Of a stretch of DNA of 64,000 nucleotides, positions 26,684-35,579 are shown in pieces. Position numbers and translations under genes: made by a program. Under the pieces are notes generated by a model that made no database searches, was not told the DNA's origin, and was given only the letters and a program-made list of their open reading frames with translations. The stretch is taken from contig NZ_MTQN01000012.1 in the NCBI RefSeq assembly GCF_001984195.1, forward strand, positions 1,922,001 through 1,986,000, written 5' to 3'. Position 1 is the stretch's first letter. Each line of letters opens with the position of its first letter. This stretch comes from Kribbella sp. ALI-6-A (GTDB lineage: Bacteria; Actinomycetota; Actinomycetes; Propionibacteriales; Kribbellaceae).

Positions 26684-27319
26684 GTGCAGGTCAGTGGGGG
26701 TGTGAGGACGAACGGCCGGCGCCGCGAGCGCCGGGCACCGAACGGCAGCGACGGCGGTCGGGCGCCAGGTGCGGCGAGCCGGAGCGACGGCCGCCGGGTG
26801 CGGGGTGCGCTGCGGCGCGACGAGCTGCTTCGGGCGACCGTGGCGGTGATCGAGCGGGCCGGGGTCGCCGGCGTGAGTCACCGGGCCGTCGCGGCCGAGG
26901 CCGGGGTGTCGGTGGCCTCGACGACGTACCACTTCGCGACGCTCGACGACCTGCTGGTCGCCGCGCTCACCGGCGCCGCCGAGGACCTCACGGCCGAGCT
27001 GCACGAGCGGGTGACCGAGCTCGGCGCGCGGCCCGCGGACGAACTCGCCAGGCTGATCGAACACCTCCTCGTCTACCGCCGCGGACGCACGCTCGCGGAG
27101 TACGAGCTGTACCTGCAGGCGGCCCGTCGGCCGGAGCTGCGGGAGGCGGCCGCGGCCTGGCTGCAACCGCTGACCGAAATCGCCCGGACGTTCACCACCA
27201 ACCCGCAGAAGGCGAGCCTGCTCGTCGCCGCGCTCGACGGGCTCCTGCTCCAGTCGCTCGTCCGGGCGCGGCCGTTCGCCCAAGCCGATGTCGCCGCTTT
27301 GCTGGCGCACCTGAGGTAG
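26684..27319 (+). CDS. TetR-family regulator
   Basis: The 211-residue protein has an Arg-rich N-terminal tail of about 40 residues and then a TetR helix-turn-helix (VSHRAVAAEAGVSVASTTYHF, about 67-87). The rest is an alpha-helical ligand domain. The start is uncertain: the GTG at 26684 lies eight bases after a TAGTTT box, which suits a leaderless message, while the GTG at 26702 is six codons further in. It is divergent from fbiC and 57 bases or more upstream of an FtsX-like permease gene, its most likely target. Confidence 0.82.
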   Translation: MQVSGGVRTNGRRRERRAPNGSDGGRAPGAASRSDGRRVRGALRRDELLRATVAVIERAGVAGVSHRAVAAEAGVSVASTTYHFATLDDLLVAALTGAAEDLTAELHERVTELGARPADELARLIEHLLVYRRGRTLAEYELYLQAARRPELREAAAAWLQPLTEIARTFTTNPQKASLLVAALDGLLLQSLVRARPFAQADVAALLAHLR

Positions 27320-27388
27320 CGCGCGCACTACCCGCGACCGGGTGCTGCGGCCCGTGTCGCGCAGACTTCGAGCCGCTTGGCTGGGGGC

Positions 27389-29359
27389 ATGTTGAGGATG
27401 TCGCTGGGGGCAGTACGGGATCGGTGGCACCTGTTCGCTGGGGCGTTGGTGGCTGTCGCGTTCGGCGTCGGGCTGGTGCAGTCCGCGTTGCAGGTGATGG
27501 CCGCGACGGACCAGCCGTCGTTGCCGCCCGGACTGTCCGGACTCGAACGGTCGCGAATCCGCGACGGGTACGCCGGCGCCGCCACCCTGCTGGGCCTGTC
27601 GGTGATGCTCGCCGTCTTCCTCACGGTCTTCGTGGTCAGTACGACGTTCGGCTTCGCCGTGGCGCAACGGCGGCGCGAGCTCGGGCTGCTGCGCCTGATC
27701 GGGGCGCAGCGCGGACGGCTGCGTCTCATGTTGTTGCTTGAAGCAACCTTGCTCGGACTGCTGGGGACGGCGATCGGGGTGCCGGTCGGGTTGCTCGGGA
27801 CCTGGGCGCAGTCGACGGTGCTGATCGAGGTGGGCATGCTGCCGCCGTGGTTCGAGGCGCCCTGGGTGCAGGGCACGGTGTGGGTGGCCGCCTTCGTCGG
27901 CGTGGGGACGGCAGTGGCCGGCGCGTCGGCGGCGGCCTGGCGAGCGTCCCGGGTCAGCGCTCTGGAAGCGATCGGCGACCTGCCGAGATCGTTCCCGGTG
28001 ATGACCGGGTGGCGGTGGTTCTGGGGGCTGTCGTCGGCCGGGTTCACGGTGCTGATGGTGATCGCCGCGCAGGCCGCGGGCGACTTCGTGGCCGCGCTGA
28101 TGATCGCGCTGGTGGTGATGATCAGCGGATCGGTTGCGTTGAGCCAGTTGAGTCCGATCGTCGTACCGGTGGCCGGGCGGTTGCCGTCGCTGGTGCTGCG
28201 CGGGCATGTCGTGACGGACCTCGCCCGGGCCGGCGTCCTGCACGCCGTACGGCGAAGTGCCGCGACCGCGGCGCCGTTGATCGTGCTGGTCGGGCTGCTC
28301 GCCGGGCTGTGGGGTGTGTTCGGGTCGCTGGCGAAGGCGGTGGGGGAGGAGCAGCGGCAGCTGATCACGGCGGATCTGGTGGTCGGCGGACGAGTCGCCG
28401 ACGGGCCGGGCATCGCGGCGACGTCGGAGCAGACGACGGTGCCGGTGACGATCGTGACGACCAGCGGCAAGAAGAAGCGCACGACGTACTCGGAGGCGGT
28501 CGGGATCGATCCGGCCGGCTATCAGCGCACGCATGCACTGCGGCCGCGCAAGGGGTCGCTCGACAAGTTGTCGGGGGCAACGATCGCGATCGGGCCGGGG
28601 ATGGCGGTCGAGGGCTACCAGCTCGGGCAGTCGGTGACCGCGACGATCGGGACCCGGCGGCAGGTGCTGAAGGTGGTGGCGATCATGCCGGAGACCCTGG
28701 ACGTGACCGAGAACTTCTTCGTGCCGCGCAGCCTGACGACGGGGGTGGCGGGCAGCACCGAGACGATCGTGCGGGCGGCGCCGGGGACCTCGGCGAAGGA
28801 GCTCGCCGAGCGTCTCCGCGCGGAGCCCGCGGGCGGGACCGGGGCTGGGACCGGCGAGGCCGGGATGGGGGCCCGGCCCGGCGATCCCGGGGCCGGGCGG
28901 GAGGTGCGGACCGTCCAGGAGTGGGCGGAGGCCAAGGCGGCCGACGAGCAGCGCGACGACACCGGGATCTTCGCCGTCCTGATGGGCCTGGCCGGCGTCT
29001 ACGCGGCGGTTGCCGTGGTCAACGCCGTCGTGATGGCGGCCGCGGACCGGCGCCGCGAGTTCGCCCTGGCCCGGATGGCCGGGCTGACCCGCCGCCAGGT
29101 CGTGGGCATTGCCACGGTCGAATCGGTCACCGTCGTCGTGGTCGGCGTCCTGCTCGGCACGGTCGTCGCGGGAGCCGCCCTCGCGGGCATCGCCGCCGGC
29201 ACCGCGCAGACGTACGGCGTCGTCGTGGTCGCCGTACCGTGGCGGTTGCTCGGGCTCCTGCTAGCGGGCTCGCTGGCCGTCGTCGGCGGCACCGCGGCGA
29301 TCACCGCCTGGACGACGACCAGGTTCCGCCCGGTCACCGTGCTCAGTGGTCGCGAGTGA
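27389..29359 (+). CDS. FtsX-like ABC permease
   Basis: The 656-residue protein carries two FtsX permease domains, each with a block of transmembrane helices (about 70-200 with RRRELGLLRLIGAQRGRL, and about 530-650 with DRRREFALARMAGLTRRQV), joined by extracytoplasmic regions. This is the MacB/LolE-type mechanotransmission permease architecture. No ATPase partner of the LolD type lies beside it, so the ATP subunit must be encoded elsewhere. The start could be the ATG at 27389 or 27398. It probably exports a lipid or peptide under TetR control. Confidence 0.82.
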   Translation: MLRMSLGAVRDRWHLFAGALVAVAFGVGLVQSALQVMAATDQPSLPPGLSGLERSRIRDGYAGAATLLGLSVMLAVFLTVFVVSTTFGFAVAQRRRELGLLRLIGAQRGRLRLMLLLEATLLGLLGTAIGVPVGLLGTWAQSTVLIEVGMLPPWFEAPWVQGTVWVAAFVGVGTAVAGASAAAWRASRVSALEAIGDLPRSFPVMTGWRWFWGLSSAGFTVLMVIAAQAAGDFVAALMIALVVMISGSVALSQLSPIVVPVAGRLPSLVLRGHVVTDLARAGVLHAVRRSAATAAPLIVLVGLLAGLWGVFGSLAKAVGEEQRQLITADLVVGGRVADGPGIAATSEQTTVPVTIVTTSGKKKRTTYSEAVGIDPAGYQRTHALRPRKGSLDKLSGATIAIGPGMAVEGYQLGQSVTATIGTRRQVLKVVAIMPETLDVTENFFVPRSLTTGVAGSTETIVRAAPGTSAKELAERLRAEPAGGTGAGTGEAGMGARPGDPGAGREVRTVQEWAEAKAADEQRDDTGIFAVLMGLAGVYAAVAVVNAVVMAAADRRREFALARMAGLTRRQVVGIATVESVTVVVVGVLLGTVVAGAALAGIAAGTAQTYGVVVVAVPWRLLGLLLAGSLAVVGGTAAITAWTTTRFRPVTVLSGRE

Positions 29360-29395
29360 CCTCGGGACGGTAGGTGAGAAGAGGCGCGCTGAGGA

Positions 29396-30616
29396 TCAGG
29401 CGTCGGCCACGGTGACCGCGTCGGCCTCGGCCTTGGAGTGCGCCGACGGCATCCGCAGGTGGGCGAGCGGCTTCCACCCGGTGGCCAGGGCGCCGACCGC
29501 GAGCAGCACCGCGAAGGCGCCGACGTAGAAGGGCAGCTGGATGTTGATCTCCTCGCCGAGCTTGCCTGCCAGCCAGGGCGCGACCGCGCCGCCGGAGAAG
29601 CGGACGAAGCTGTACGCCGCGGACGCCGTACCGCGTTCGACCGGAGCCGCGGCCATCACGGCCTCGGTGATCAGGGTGTTGTTCACGCCCAGGAAGAGAC
29701 CGGCGACGACCACGCCGACCGCCAGTACGCCGCGGTGGTGGGCGTAGAGCCCCATCACCGCAAGGTCGGCGGCGAACAGCAGCAGCGACGTCATCACGAC
29801 CGGCAGCGTGCCGAAGTGGCGCTGCAGCCACGGCGCCGCGAACACCGAGGTGAGGGCCAGACCGATGCCCCAGCCGAAGAAGATCAGGCCGATCTGCCGG
29901 GCCGACATGGCCAGCGGGAACGGGGTGAACGCGAGCAGCGTGAAGAAGCCGAAGTTGTAGAGCAGCGCGGTCACGGCGACGGTGGCCAGCGACCGGTGCC
30001 GCAACGCCTTCAGCGGTTCGAGGATCGACGTACGGCGTGGGGCCGGAGGAGAGGCGGGCAGCAGGAACGCGGTCGCGGCGAGCGCGATCGTCATCAGTAC
30101 GGCGACGCCGAAGAACGGGCCGCGCCAGGAGATCGTGCCGAGCTCACCGCCGACCAGCGGGCCGGCCGCGATGCCGACACCCAGCGCCGCCTCGTACAGG
30201 ATGATCGCCTGGGCGACCGAGCCGGCCGCGGAGTTCACGATGGTGGCCAGCGCGGTCGCGATGAACAGCGCGTTGCCCAGGCCCCAGCCGGCCCGGAAGG
30301 CGACGATGGCGCCGATCGAGTTCGACAGACCGGCCAGCGCGCTGAACACCACGATGATCGCGAGACCGATCAGCAGAGTGCGCTTCGCGCCGATCCGGCT
30401 GGAGACCGCGCCGGTGATCAGCATCGCGACGCCGATCACGGCCATGTAGCTGGTGAACAGCAGCGACACCTGAGACGGGCTGGCGTGCAGCTGCTCGGCG
30501 ATCGGCTTGAGGATCGGATCGACCAGGCCGATGCCCATGAAGGCGATCACACAGGCGAAAGCGACCGCCCAGACGGACTTGGGTTGTTTGAGGAAAGAGC
30601 TGCTGGTGCTGCTCAC
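29396..30616 (-). CDS. MFS transporter, drug-efflux type
   Basis: The 406-residue protein has 12 predicted transmembrane helices and the MFS loop motif around SSRIGAKRTLLIG (motif A region, residues 72-84), with GLGNALFIATAL in the N-terminal half. This is the DHA1 12-helix drug:H+ antiporter layout. The GTG start overlaps the stop of the upstream MarR gene as GTGA, so regulator and pump are translationally coupled. The substrate is unknown. Confidence 0.88.
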   Translation of the reverse strand: MSSTSSSFLKQPKSVWAVAFACVIAFMGIGLVDPILKPIAEQLHASPSQVSLLFTSYMAVIGVAMLITGAVSSRIGAKRTLLIGLAIIVVFSALAGLSNSIGAIVAFRAGWGLGNALFIATALATIVNSAAGSVAQAIILYEAALGVGIAAGPLVGGELGTISWRGPFFGVAVLMTIALAATAFLLPASPPAPRRTSILEPLKALRHRSLATVAVTALLYNFGFFTLLAFTPFPLAMSARQIGLIFFGWGIGLALTSVFAAPWLQRHFGTLPVVMTSLLLFAADLAVMGLYAHHRGVLAVGVVVAGLFLGVNNTLITEAVMAAAPVERGTASAAYSFVRFSGGAVAPWLAGKLGEEINIQLPFYVGAFAVLLAVGALATGWKPLAHLRMPSAHSKAEADAVTVADA

Positions 30617-31059
30617 CGGGGGGTGTCCTCCGTCGGTTCGAGGGTGAGGATCTTGTGCAGGACGGTGACCGCGGCCTCAAGGGTTCGGACGTCGTCGGCC
30701 GGCAGGTGGACGAGCCGCCGTGCGACGGCGTCACCCGCCTCGCGCCGGGCCCGGTCGAGCTCAGCGCGGCCGGCGTCGGTGAGGCTGATCAAGCTGGCCC
30801 GGGAGTCGGCCGGATCGGCTTCCCGCCGGACCAGCCCGCTGTCCTCCTGCCGCTGCACCAGCGTCGACATCGTCGGCTGCGAACACCGGTCGGCCTTGGC
30901 CAGCTCGCTGATCCGGGTCGGCCCGAGCTCGTCGAGCCGTCCCAGCAACCGCATCGCCGCGTGCGGCAACGCGCTCACGTCCCGGCTGGCCAGCCGGGTG
31001 AACCGGGCCGCGGCCACCACCGCGTCGACACCGAGCTGGGAGAGGTCTGTCGCGATCAC
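30613..31059 (-). CDS. MarR-family regulator
   Basis: The 148-residue protein has a winged-helix domain with the MarR pattern: ISELAKADRCSQPTMSTLVQRQEDSGLVRREADPADSRASLISLT, whose recognition helix and Asp-Ser-Arg wing are typical. It probably represses the coupled MFS pump and itself. The GTG at 31059 gives VIATDLSQLGV; an in-frame GTG at 31080 lies within the palindrome and is less likely. No good ribosome site is visible, and the TATGTA box just upstream suggests a leaderless transcript. Confidence 0.85.
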   Translation of the reverse strand: MIATDLSQLGVDAVVAAARFTRLASRDVSALPHAAMRLLGRLDELGPTRISELAKADRCSQPTMSTLVQRQEDSGLVRREADPADSRASLISLTDAGRAELDRARREAGDAVARRLVHLPADDVRTLEAAVTVLHKILTLEPTEDTPR

Positions 31060-31072
31060 CCTTCCGAGATTA

Positions 31073-31087
31073 CATAGCACTCCTATG
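31073..31087. promoter_or_regulatory. MarR operator palindrome
   Basis: CATAG and CTATG arms around CACTC, overlapping the likely -10 box of the marR gene. Binding there would block the promoter. Confidence 0.5.
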
Positions 31088-31213
31088 CATCTCCAGCTGG
31101 TGAGGCGCGGATCACGCCGCCGCGGACCGCTGCGCCGCGTCCGGCCCGGCGGTCGTCATAGAGTGGCGCCGGAACACCCGTGCACCACCGAGCTGCAGAG
31201 AAGGGAGCCGACG

Positions 31214-31705
31214 ATGGCCTCCGAATCCTCCTTCGACATCGTGAACAAGCTCGACCGTCAGGAGGTGGACAACGCCCTCCAGCAGACGGCCAAGGAGATC
31301 AACCAGCGCTTCGACTTCAAGGGTGTGGACGCGGGCATCAAGTGGGCCGGTGACGCGGTCGAGATCCAGGCGAACAGCGACCAGCGCGCGCTCGCCGTCC
31401 TGGACGCGTTCAAGGGCCGGCTGGTCAAGCGGCAGGTGTCGCTGAAGAACATCGAGGCCGGCGAGCCGCACGCGTCCGGCAAGCTCTACAAGATCACCGT
31501 CGAGATGATCAACGGGATCAGCCAGGAGAACGCCAAGAAGATCTCCAAGCTGATCCGCGACGAGGGGCCGAAGGGCGTCAAGGCGCAGGTCCAGGGCGAC
31601 GAGCTCCGGGTGTCGAGCAAGAGCCGCGACGACCTGCAGCAGGTCCAGGCGCTGATCAACAAGCAGGACTTCGACTTCGCCGTCCAGTTCGTGAACTACC
31701 GCTGA
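31214..31705 (+). CDS. yajQ: YajQ-family nucleotide-binding protein
   Basis: The 163-residue protein begins MASESSFDIVNKLDRQEVDNAL and runs with two ferredoxin-like domains; KLYKITVEMINGISQENAKKISKLIRDEGPKGVKAQVQGD is diagnostic. YajQ proteins bind nucleotides and, in some bacteria, cyclic di-GMP. The length is standard. GGGAG precedes the ATG. It stands alone between the marR unit and an RNA methyltransferase gene. Confidence 0.95.
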   Translation: MASESSFDIVNKLDRQEVDNALQQTAKEINQRFDFKGVDAGIKWAGDAVEIQANSDQRALAVLDAFKGRLVKRQVSLKNIEAGEPHASGKLYKITVEMINGISQENAKKISKLIRDEGPKGVKAQVQGDELRVSSKSRDDLQQVQALINKQDFDFAVQFVNYR

Positions 31706-31730
31706 CCGCTTCGTTGCCGACGGCATCACC

Positions 31731-32882
31731 GTGAAGCTGGTCGCCAGGTCCGTGCACGGACTGGAGTGGGTCTGCGCGGCCGAGATCGCCGAGTCGCTGG
31801 ACTCGGCGAGCCGGATCCGGCTGGCGCGGCGGGAAATCTCCTTCGAGCTGCCGGACGCGGATCGGCGGGTGCTCGGCCTGCGGTGTGCCGAGGACGCCTT
31901 CCTGGTGGTCGGAACCGTGGCCGGGACCGGCACCACCAAGGCCGCGCTACCGGCGCTGGCCACTCAGCTGGCCGAGCTCGACTGGGACGCCGCGCTGACG
32001 AGTGTGCGGGCGCTTCGCGACCTCCGCGGTCGCTTCACCTTCGACTGCGTCGTGAGCATCGAGGGCAAGCGCACCTACAACCGGTACGACGTCGAAGGCG
32101 TCGCCGGCCGAGCCGTCGCCCGGCGGGTCGGCGGTGAGTTCCTGCCGCGGGACCCCCAGGGTGGTCTCAGTGGGACGCCCGACCTGACCGTGCGGTTGTT
32201 CCTGCGCGGCTCGGACACGATCGCCGCGCTGCGGCTGGCCGCCCGGCCGCTGCACCGCCGGGACTACAAGCTTCAGACCGGTCCGGGAACGTTGCAGCCC
32301 CCGGTCGCGGCCGCGCTGGCCGCCCTTGCCGGACCGTTGCCTGGGGCCACGATCCTCGACCCGTTCTGTGGTGACGGCACGATCGCGATCGAGGCCGCCC
32401 TGACCTGGCCGACGGCGCGGGTGCTGGCCGCCGACCTCGATCCCGAGCGGGTCGCGAACACCCGCGCGAACGCCGCCGCGGCCGGCGTCCCCCTGGCGAT
32501 CTCGCAGGTTGACGCCGGGGCGACGGTCGAGGGCCGCCCGCCGCTCGACGCCGTGCTGACCAATCCGCCGTGGAACGTGGCGGTGCAGTCGCAGGGAAGC
32601 TTGGGCAGGTCGCTCGACAAGTTCTGGCGCCGCCTGCCCGCCACGCTCGATCCCGCTGCGAAGATCTGCCTCGTCGGTGACGTCGAGCTCGACCTTCCGG
32701 CGGTCCTCGAACGGCGCGGCTACCGGCTCGGGCTGCAGACCCAGCTCCGGCTGGCCGGGCGACTGGTCCATCTTGTCCTCGCTCGCGGCCCCGGCGGCGA
32801 CGTACCGGAGCTGCCGGACGATCTGCGGACCTGGCGGCGGCGAGCGATCCGCGAAGGGGTCGTCACCGACTCCGGTTTCTGA
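31731..32882 (+). CDS. THUMP-type RNA methyltransferase
   Basis: The 383-residue protein has an N-terminal THUMP/ferredoxin-like part (about 1-165) and a Rossmann methyltransferase domain: ILDPFCGDGTIAIEAAL (motif I, about 206-222), VLAADLDPERV and LTNPPWN (motif IV). The NPPW motif and THUMP domain point to guanine-N2 RNA methylation of the Trm14/RlmL kind. The exact RNA is uncertain. The GTG start is 25 bases after yajQ, so the two may form a unit. Confidence 0.8.
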   Translation: MKLVARSVHGLEWVCAAEIAESLDSASRIRLARREISFELPDADRRVLGLRCAEDAFLVVGTVAGTGTTKAALPALATQLAELDWDAALTSVRALRDLRGRFTFDCVVSIEGKRTYNRYDVEGVAGRAVARRVGGEFLPRDPQGGLSGTPDLTVRLFLRGSDTIAALRLAARPLHRRDYKLQTGPGTLQPPVAAALAALAGPLPGATILDPFCGDGTIAIEAALTWPTARVLAADLDPERVANTRANAAAAGVPLAISQVDAGATVEGRPPLDAVLTNPPWNVAVQSQGSLGRSLDKFWRRLPATLDPAAKICLVGDVELDLPAVLERRGYRLGLQTQLRLAGRLVHLVLARGPGGDVPELPDDLRTWRRRAIREGVVTDSGF

Positions 32883-32904
32883 CTGTTCACTGGCTGTGCA
32901 GGTC

Positions 32905-32942
32905 TGCAAAGTTGCACGGAAAACAATTTGCACGCACTGCAA
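32905..32942. promoter_or_regulatory. TTGCA-type palindromes before the TetR/MFS operon
   Basis: TGCAA-AG-TTGCA at 32905-32916 and TTGCA-CGCAC-TGCAA at 32928-32942 are two perfect inverted repeats built from the same five bases. They lie just upstream of the TetR start, as expected for autoregulation. Confidence 0.5.
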
Positions 32943-32967
32943 GTTCGCGCCTACCGTGGACGGCGTG

Positions 32968-33630
32968 ATGCAGACCGACGACGTCGCGGCCGGTGGCCGG
33001 CGCGAGCGCAAGAAGCGGGAAACCCGCCAGGCGCTGGCCGCCGCGGCGTTGCGGCTGGCGGTGGAGAAGGGGCCGGACAACGTCACGGTCGAGGAGATCA
33101 GTGAGGCCGCGGACGTGTCCGTGCGGACCTTCTTCAACTACTTCCCGCACAAGGAGCACGCGATCCTCGGGCGCGACCCGGAGGATCTGGAGCGGGCGCT
33201 GACCCGGCTGCGGGAGACCCCGGCCGAGTACTCGCCACTGACCACGATGCGCCTGCTGATCACCCGGACGCTGGCCGAGTTCGAGGACGAGCAGGGCGAC
33301 CGGGCCCGGCAGGTCGCCCTGATCTTCGAGTCGCCGGCGCTGCTGTCGCAGTTCGTTCTGCTCGGCGCCGAGGACGAGCGGGCGCTGTCCGCCGCGCTGG
33401 CCGAGCGCATGGGTGATCCGCCCGGCGCGATCGCGCCGGCTCTGATCGTCTCCACGGTCATCGCGGCGATCCGGGTCGCCGCCGAGAAGCTCAAGCAGGC
33501 CGGTCCGGAGCTGGCCGGCCGCACGCTCAGCTCACTGGTCGACGAGGCGTTCCTGATGATTGCCCACGGCCTCGATCCCGACTACGACCCGCACGCCCTG
33601 TCCCGAATCGACCAGGAAGGTCAGTCATGA
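32968..33630 (+). CDS. TetR-family regulator of a DHA2 transporter
   Basis: The 220-residue protein shows a TetR N-terminus (TRQALAAAALRLAVEKGPDNVTVEEISEAADVSVRTFFNYFPHKEHAILG) with the HTH at about 36-56, then a helical ligand domain. The ATG at 32968 follows a TACCGT box closely and no ribosome site is seen, so the message may be leaderless; the GTG one codon earlier is an alternative. Its stop overlaps the transporter ATG as ATGA, which couples the two genes. Confidence 0.88.
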   Translation: MQTDDVAAGGRRERKKRETRQALAAAALRLAVEKGPDNVTVEEISEAADVSVRTFFNYFPHKEHAILGRDPEDLERALTRLRETPAEYSPLTTMRLLITRTLAEFEDEQGDRARQVALIFESPALLSQFVLLGAEDERALSAALAERMGDPPGAIAPALIVSTVIAAIRVAAEKLKQAGPELAGRTLSSLVDEAFLMIAHGLDPDYDPHALSRIDQEGQS

Positions 33631-35240
33631 CAACGACCTCTTCGCCCACGCCGTCCGACGCGGGGGGCGAGGTCCCTGTAGCCACTCCGCCGGAAGAGAC
33701 CGCCGCACAGGTCGCCGCGCTCACGCCGCGGCAGACCATCCAGGCCATTTCCGGCCTGATGATGGGCATGTTCGTCGCGATCCTGGCCGGCACCGTGGTG
33801 TCGACCGCGCTGCCCCGCATCATCCACGACCTCGGCGCCAGCCAGTCGTCGTACACCTGGGTGGTCACGCTCGAGCTGCTCGCGATGACGGCCACCGTGC
33901 CGCTGTGGGGCAAGCTCGCCGACCTCTACAACAACAAGCTGCTGGTCCAGCTGTCGCTGGGCTTTTTCGTGGTCGGTTCGCTGGTCGCGGGCTTCGCCCC
34001 GAACATCGAGGTGCTGCTCGGCAGCCGGGTGCTGCAGGGCCTGGGCGCCGGCGGCCTGACCGCGCTGGTGCAGATCGTGATGGCCGCGATCATCCCGCCG
34101 CGCGAGCTCGGCCGGTACTCCGGCATCTTCGGTGCGATCTTCGCCTCGGCGACGGTCGGTGGACCGCTGCTCGGCGGTTTCCTGGTCGACTCGCCGCTGG
34201 GCTGGCGGGCCTGCTTCCTGGTCGGCGTGCCGTTCGTGCTCGCCGCGATCGTGCTGCTGCAGCGCACGCTGAAGCTGCCGACCGTACGCCGTGAAGTGCG
34301 GATCGACTGGTGGGGCGCGTTCCTGATCACGGCCGGCGTGAGCACGCTGCTGGTCTGGTCCTCGTTCGCCGGCAACAGGTTCGACTGGGCGTCGGGCTGG
34401 AGCTTCGTGCTGGTCGCGGCGGCGCTGGCGGCACTCGTCGCGGCCGTCCTGGTCGAGCGCCGGCACCCCGAGCCGATCATCCCGATGGACCTGTTCCGCA
34501 ACCGCACGGTGACGCTGTCCATCGTCGCCAGCGCCCTGGTCGGCGTGGCGATGTTCGGCGGCTCGGTGTTCCTGGCGCAGTACTTCCAGATCGCGCAGGG
34601 CTACTCGCCGACCAAGGCCGGACTGATGAGCCTGCCGCTGATCCTCGGCATGATGGTCGCCTCCACGGTCGCCGGTGGGCTGATCACGAAGTACGGCAAG
34701 TGGAAGATCTACCTGGTGGTGGGCAGCGTGCTGCTCCCGGTCGGGCTGGGTCTGTTCGGCACGATCGACGCGCACACCGGCAAGATGACGCTCTGGGGCT
34801 TCATGGTGATCCTCGGCGTCGGCATCGGCCTGGTCATGCAGAACCTGGTGCTCGCCGCGCAGAACGACGTCCCGGCGCGCGAGCTGGGCGCGGCCACCTC
34901 GGCGGTCAGCTTCTTCCGCAGCATGGGCGGCACCATCGGCGTCAGCGTGCTCGGCGCGATCCTGGCCAACCAGGTCACCGAGACGCTGAACCCGGGCGGT
35001 TCGTCGTCCGGCGGCAGCACCGTGCCGAACATCGCCGAGCTGCCCGAGCCGGCCCGGATCGCCGTCGAGAACGCCTACGGCGCGGCGACCGCGGATCTGT
35101 TCATGATGTCGGTGCCGTTCGCGGTGCTCGCGCTGGTCGCGGTGCTGTTCATCAAGGAGAAGCCGCTGCTCACCACCAGCGGTGCCGAGCGCCGCGCCGA
35201 CGAGGAAGCGGCCGGCCGGCTGCGGCAGGACGACGTCTGA
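33627..35240 (+). CDS. DHA2-family MFS drug exporter (EmrB/QacA type)
   Basis: The 537-residue protein has 14 predicted transmembrane helices. Motif C appears as GIFGAIFASATVGGPLLGGFLVD (about 170-192), motif A as WGKLADLYNNK (92-102), and LPRIIHDLGAS occurs early. These define the EmrB/QacA drug:proton antiporters. It is translated with the TetR gene upstream, and export of a toxic compound under that repressor is the likely role. Confidence 0.9.
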   Translation: MTTTSSPTPSDAGGEVPVATPPEETAAQVAALTPRQTIQAISGLMMGMFVAILAGTVVSTALPRIIHDLGASQSSYTWVVTLELLAMTATVPLWGKLADLYNNKLLVQLSLGFFVVGSLVAGFAPNIEVLLGSRVLQGLGAGGLTALVQIVMAAIIPPRELGRYSGIFGAIFASATVGGPLLGGFLVDSPLGWRACFLVGVPFVLAAIVLLQRTLKLPTVRREVRIDWWGAFLITAGVSTLLVWSSFAGNRFDWASGWSFVLVAAALAALVAAVLVERRHPEPIIPMDLFRNRTVTLSIVASALVGVAMFGGSVFLAQYFQIAQGYSPTKAGLMSLPLILGMMVASTVAGGLITKYGKWKIYLVVGSVLLPVGLGLFGTIDAHTGKMTLWGFMVILGVGIGLVMQNLVLAAQNDVPARELGAATSAVSFFRSMGGTIGVSVLGAILANQVTETLNPGGSSSGGSTVPNIAELPEPARIAVENAYGAATADLFMMSVPFAVLALVAVLFIKEKPLLTTSGAERRADEEAAGRLRQDDV

Positions 35241-35276
35241 GCCGGCCGGTCACCGCCGGGCTGGTTAGCTGAGGGC

Positions 35277-35579
35277 ATGATCGTTGCCTTCAGTATCAGC
35301 CCGGCCGCCGGGGACGAGACCGGTGGCGTGAGCGAGGCGGTCGCCGAGGCGATCCGCGTCGTGCGCGCCTCCGGCCTGCCGAACGAGACCAACGCGATGT
35401 TCACCAACCTCGAGGGTGAGTGGGACGAGGTGATGGCGGTGGTCAAGCAGGCCGTCGACGCCGTCGCCGCGGTCTCACCCCGGGTCAGCCTGGTGCTCAA
35501 GGCCGACATCCGGCCGGGGTACACCGGGCAGCTGACCGCCAAGGTCGAGCGCCTGGAGCAAGCCCTCGGGGATCAGTGA
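35277..35579 (+). CDS. MTH1187-family thiamine-binding protein
   Basis: The 100-residue protein is a ferredoxin-like fold member of the thiamine-binding MTH1187/YkoF group, with MIVAFSISPAAG at the start, TNAMFTNLEGEWDEVMAVVKQAVDAV in the middle and RVSLVLKADIRPGYTGQLTAKVERLE at the end. It forms oligomers that bind thiamine or related pyrimidines. The last seven bases overlap the convergent SDR gene. Confidence 0.85.
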   Translation: MIVAFSISPAAGDETGGVSEAVAEAIRVVRASGLPNETNAMFTNLEGEWDEVMAVVKQAVDAVAAVSPRVSLVLKADIRPGYTGQLTAKVERLEQALGDQ

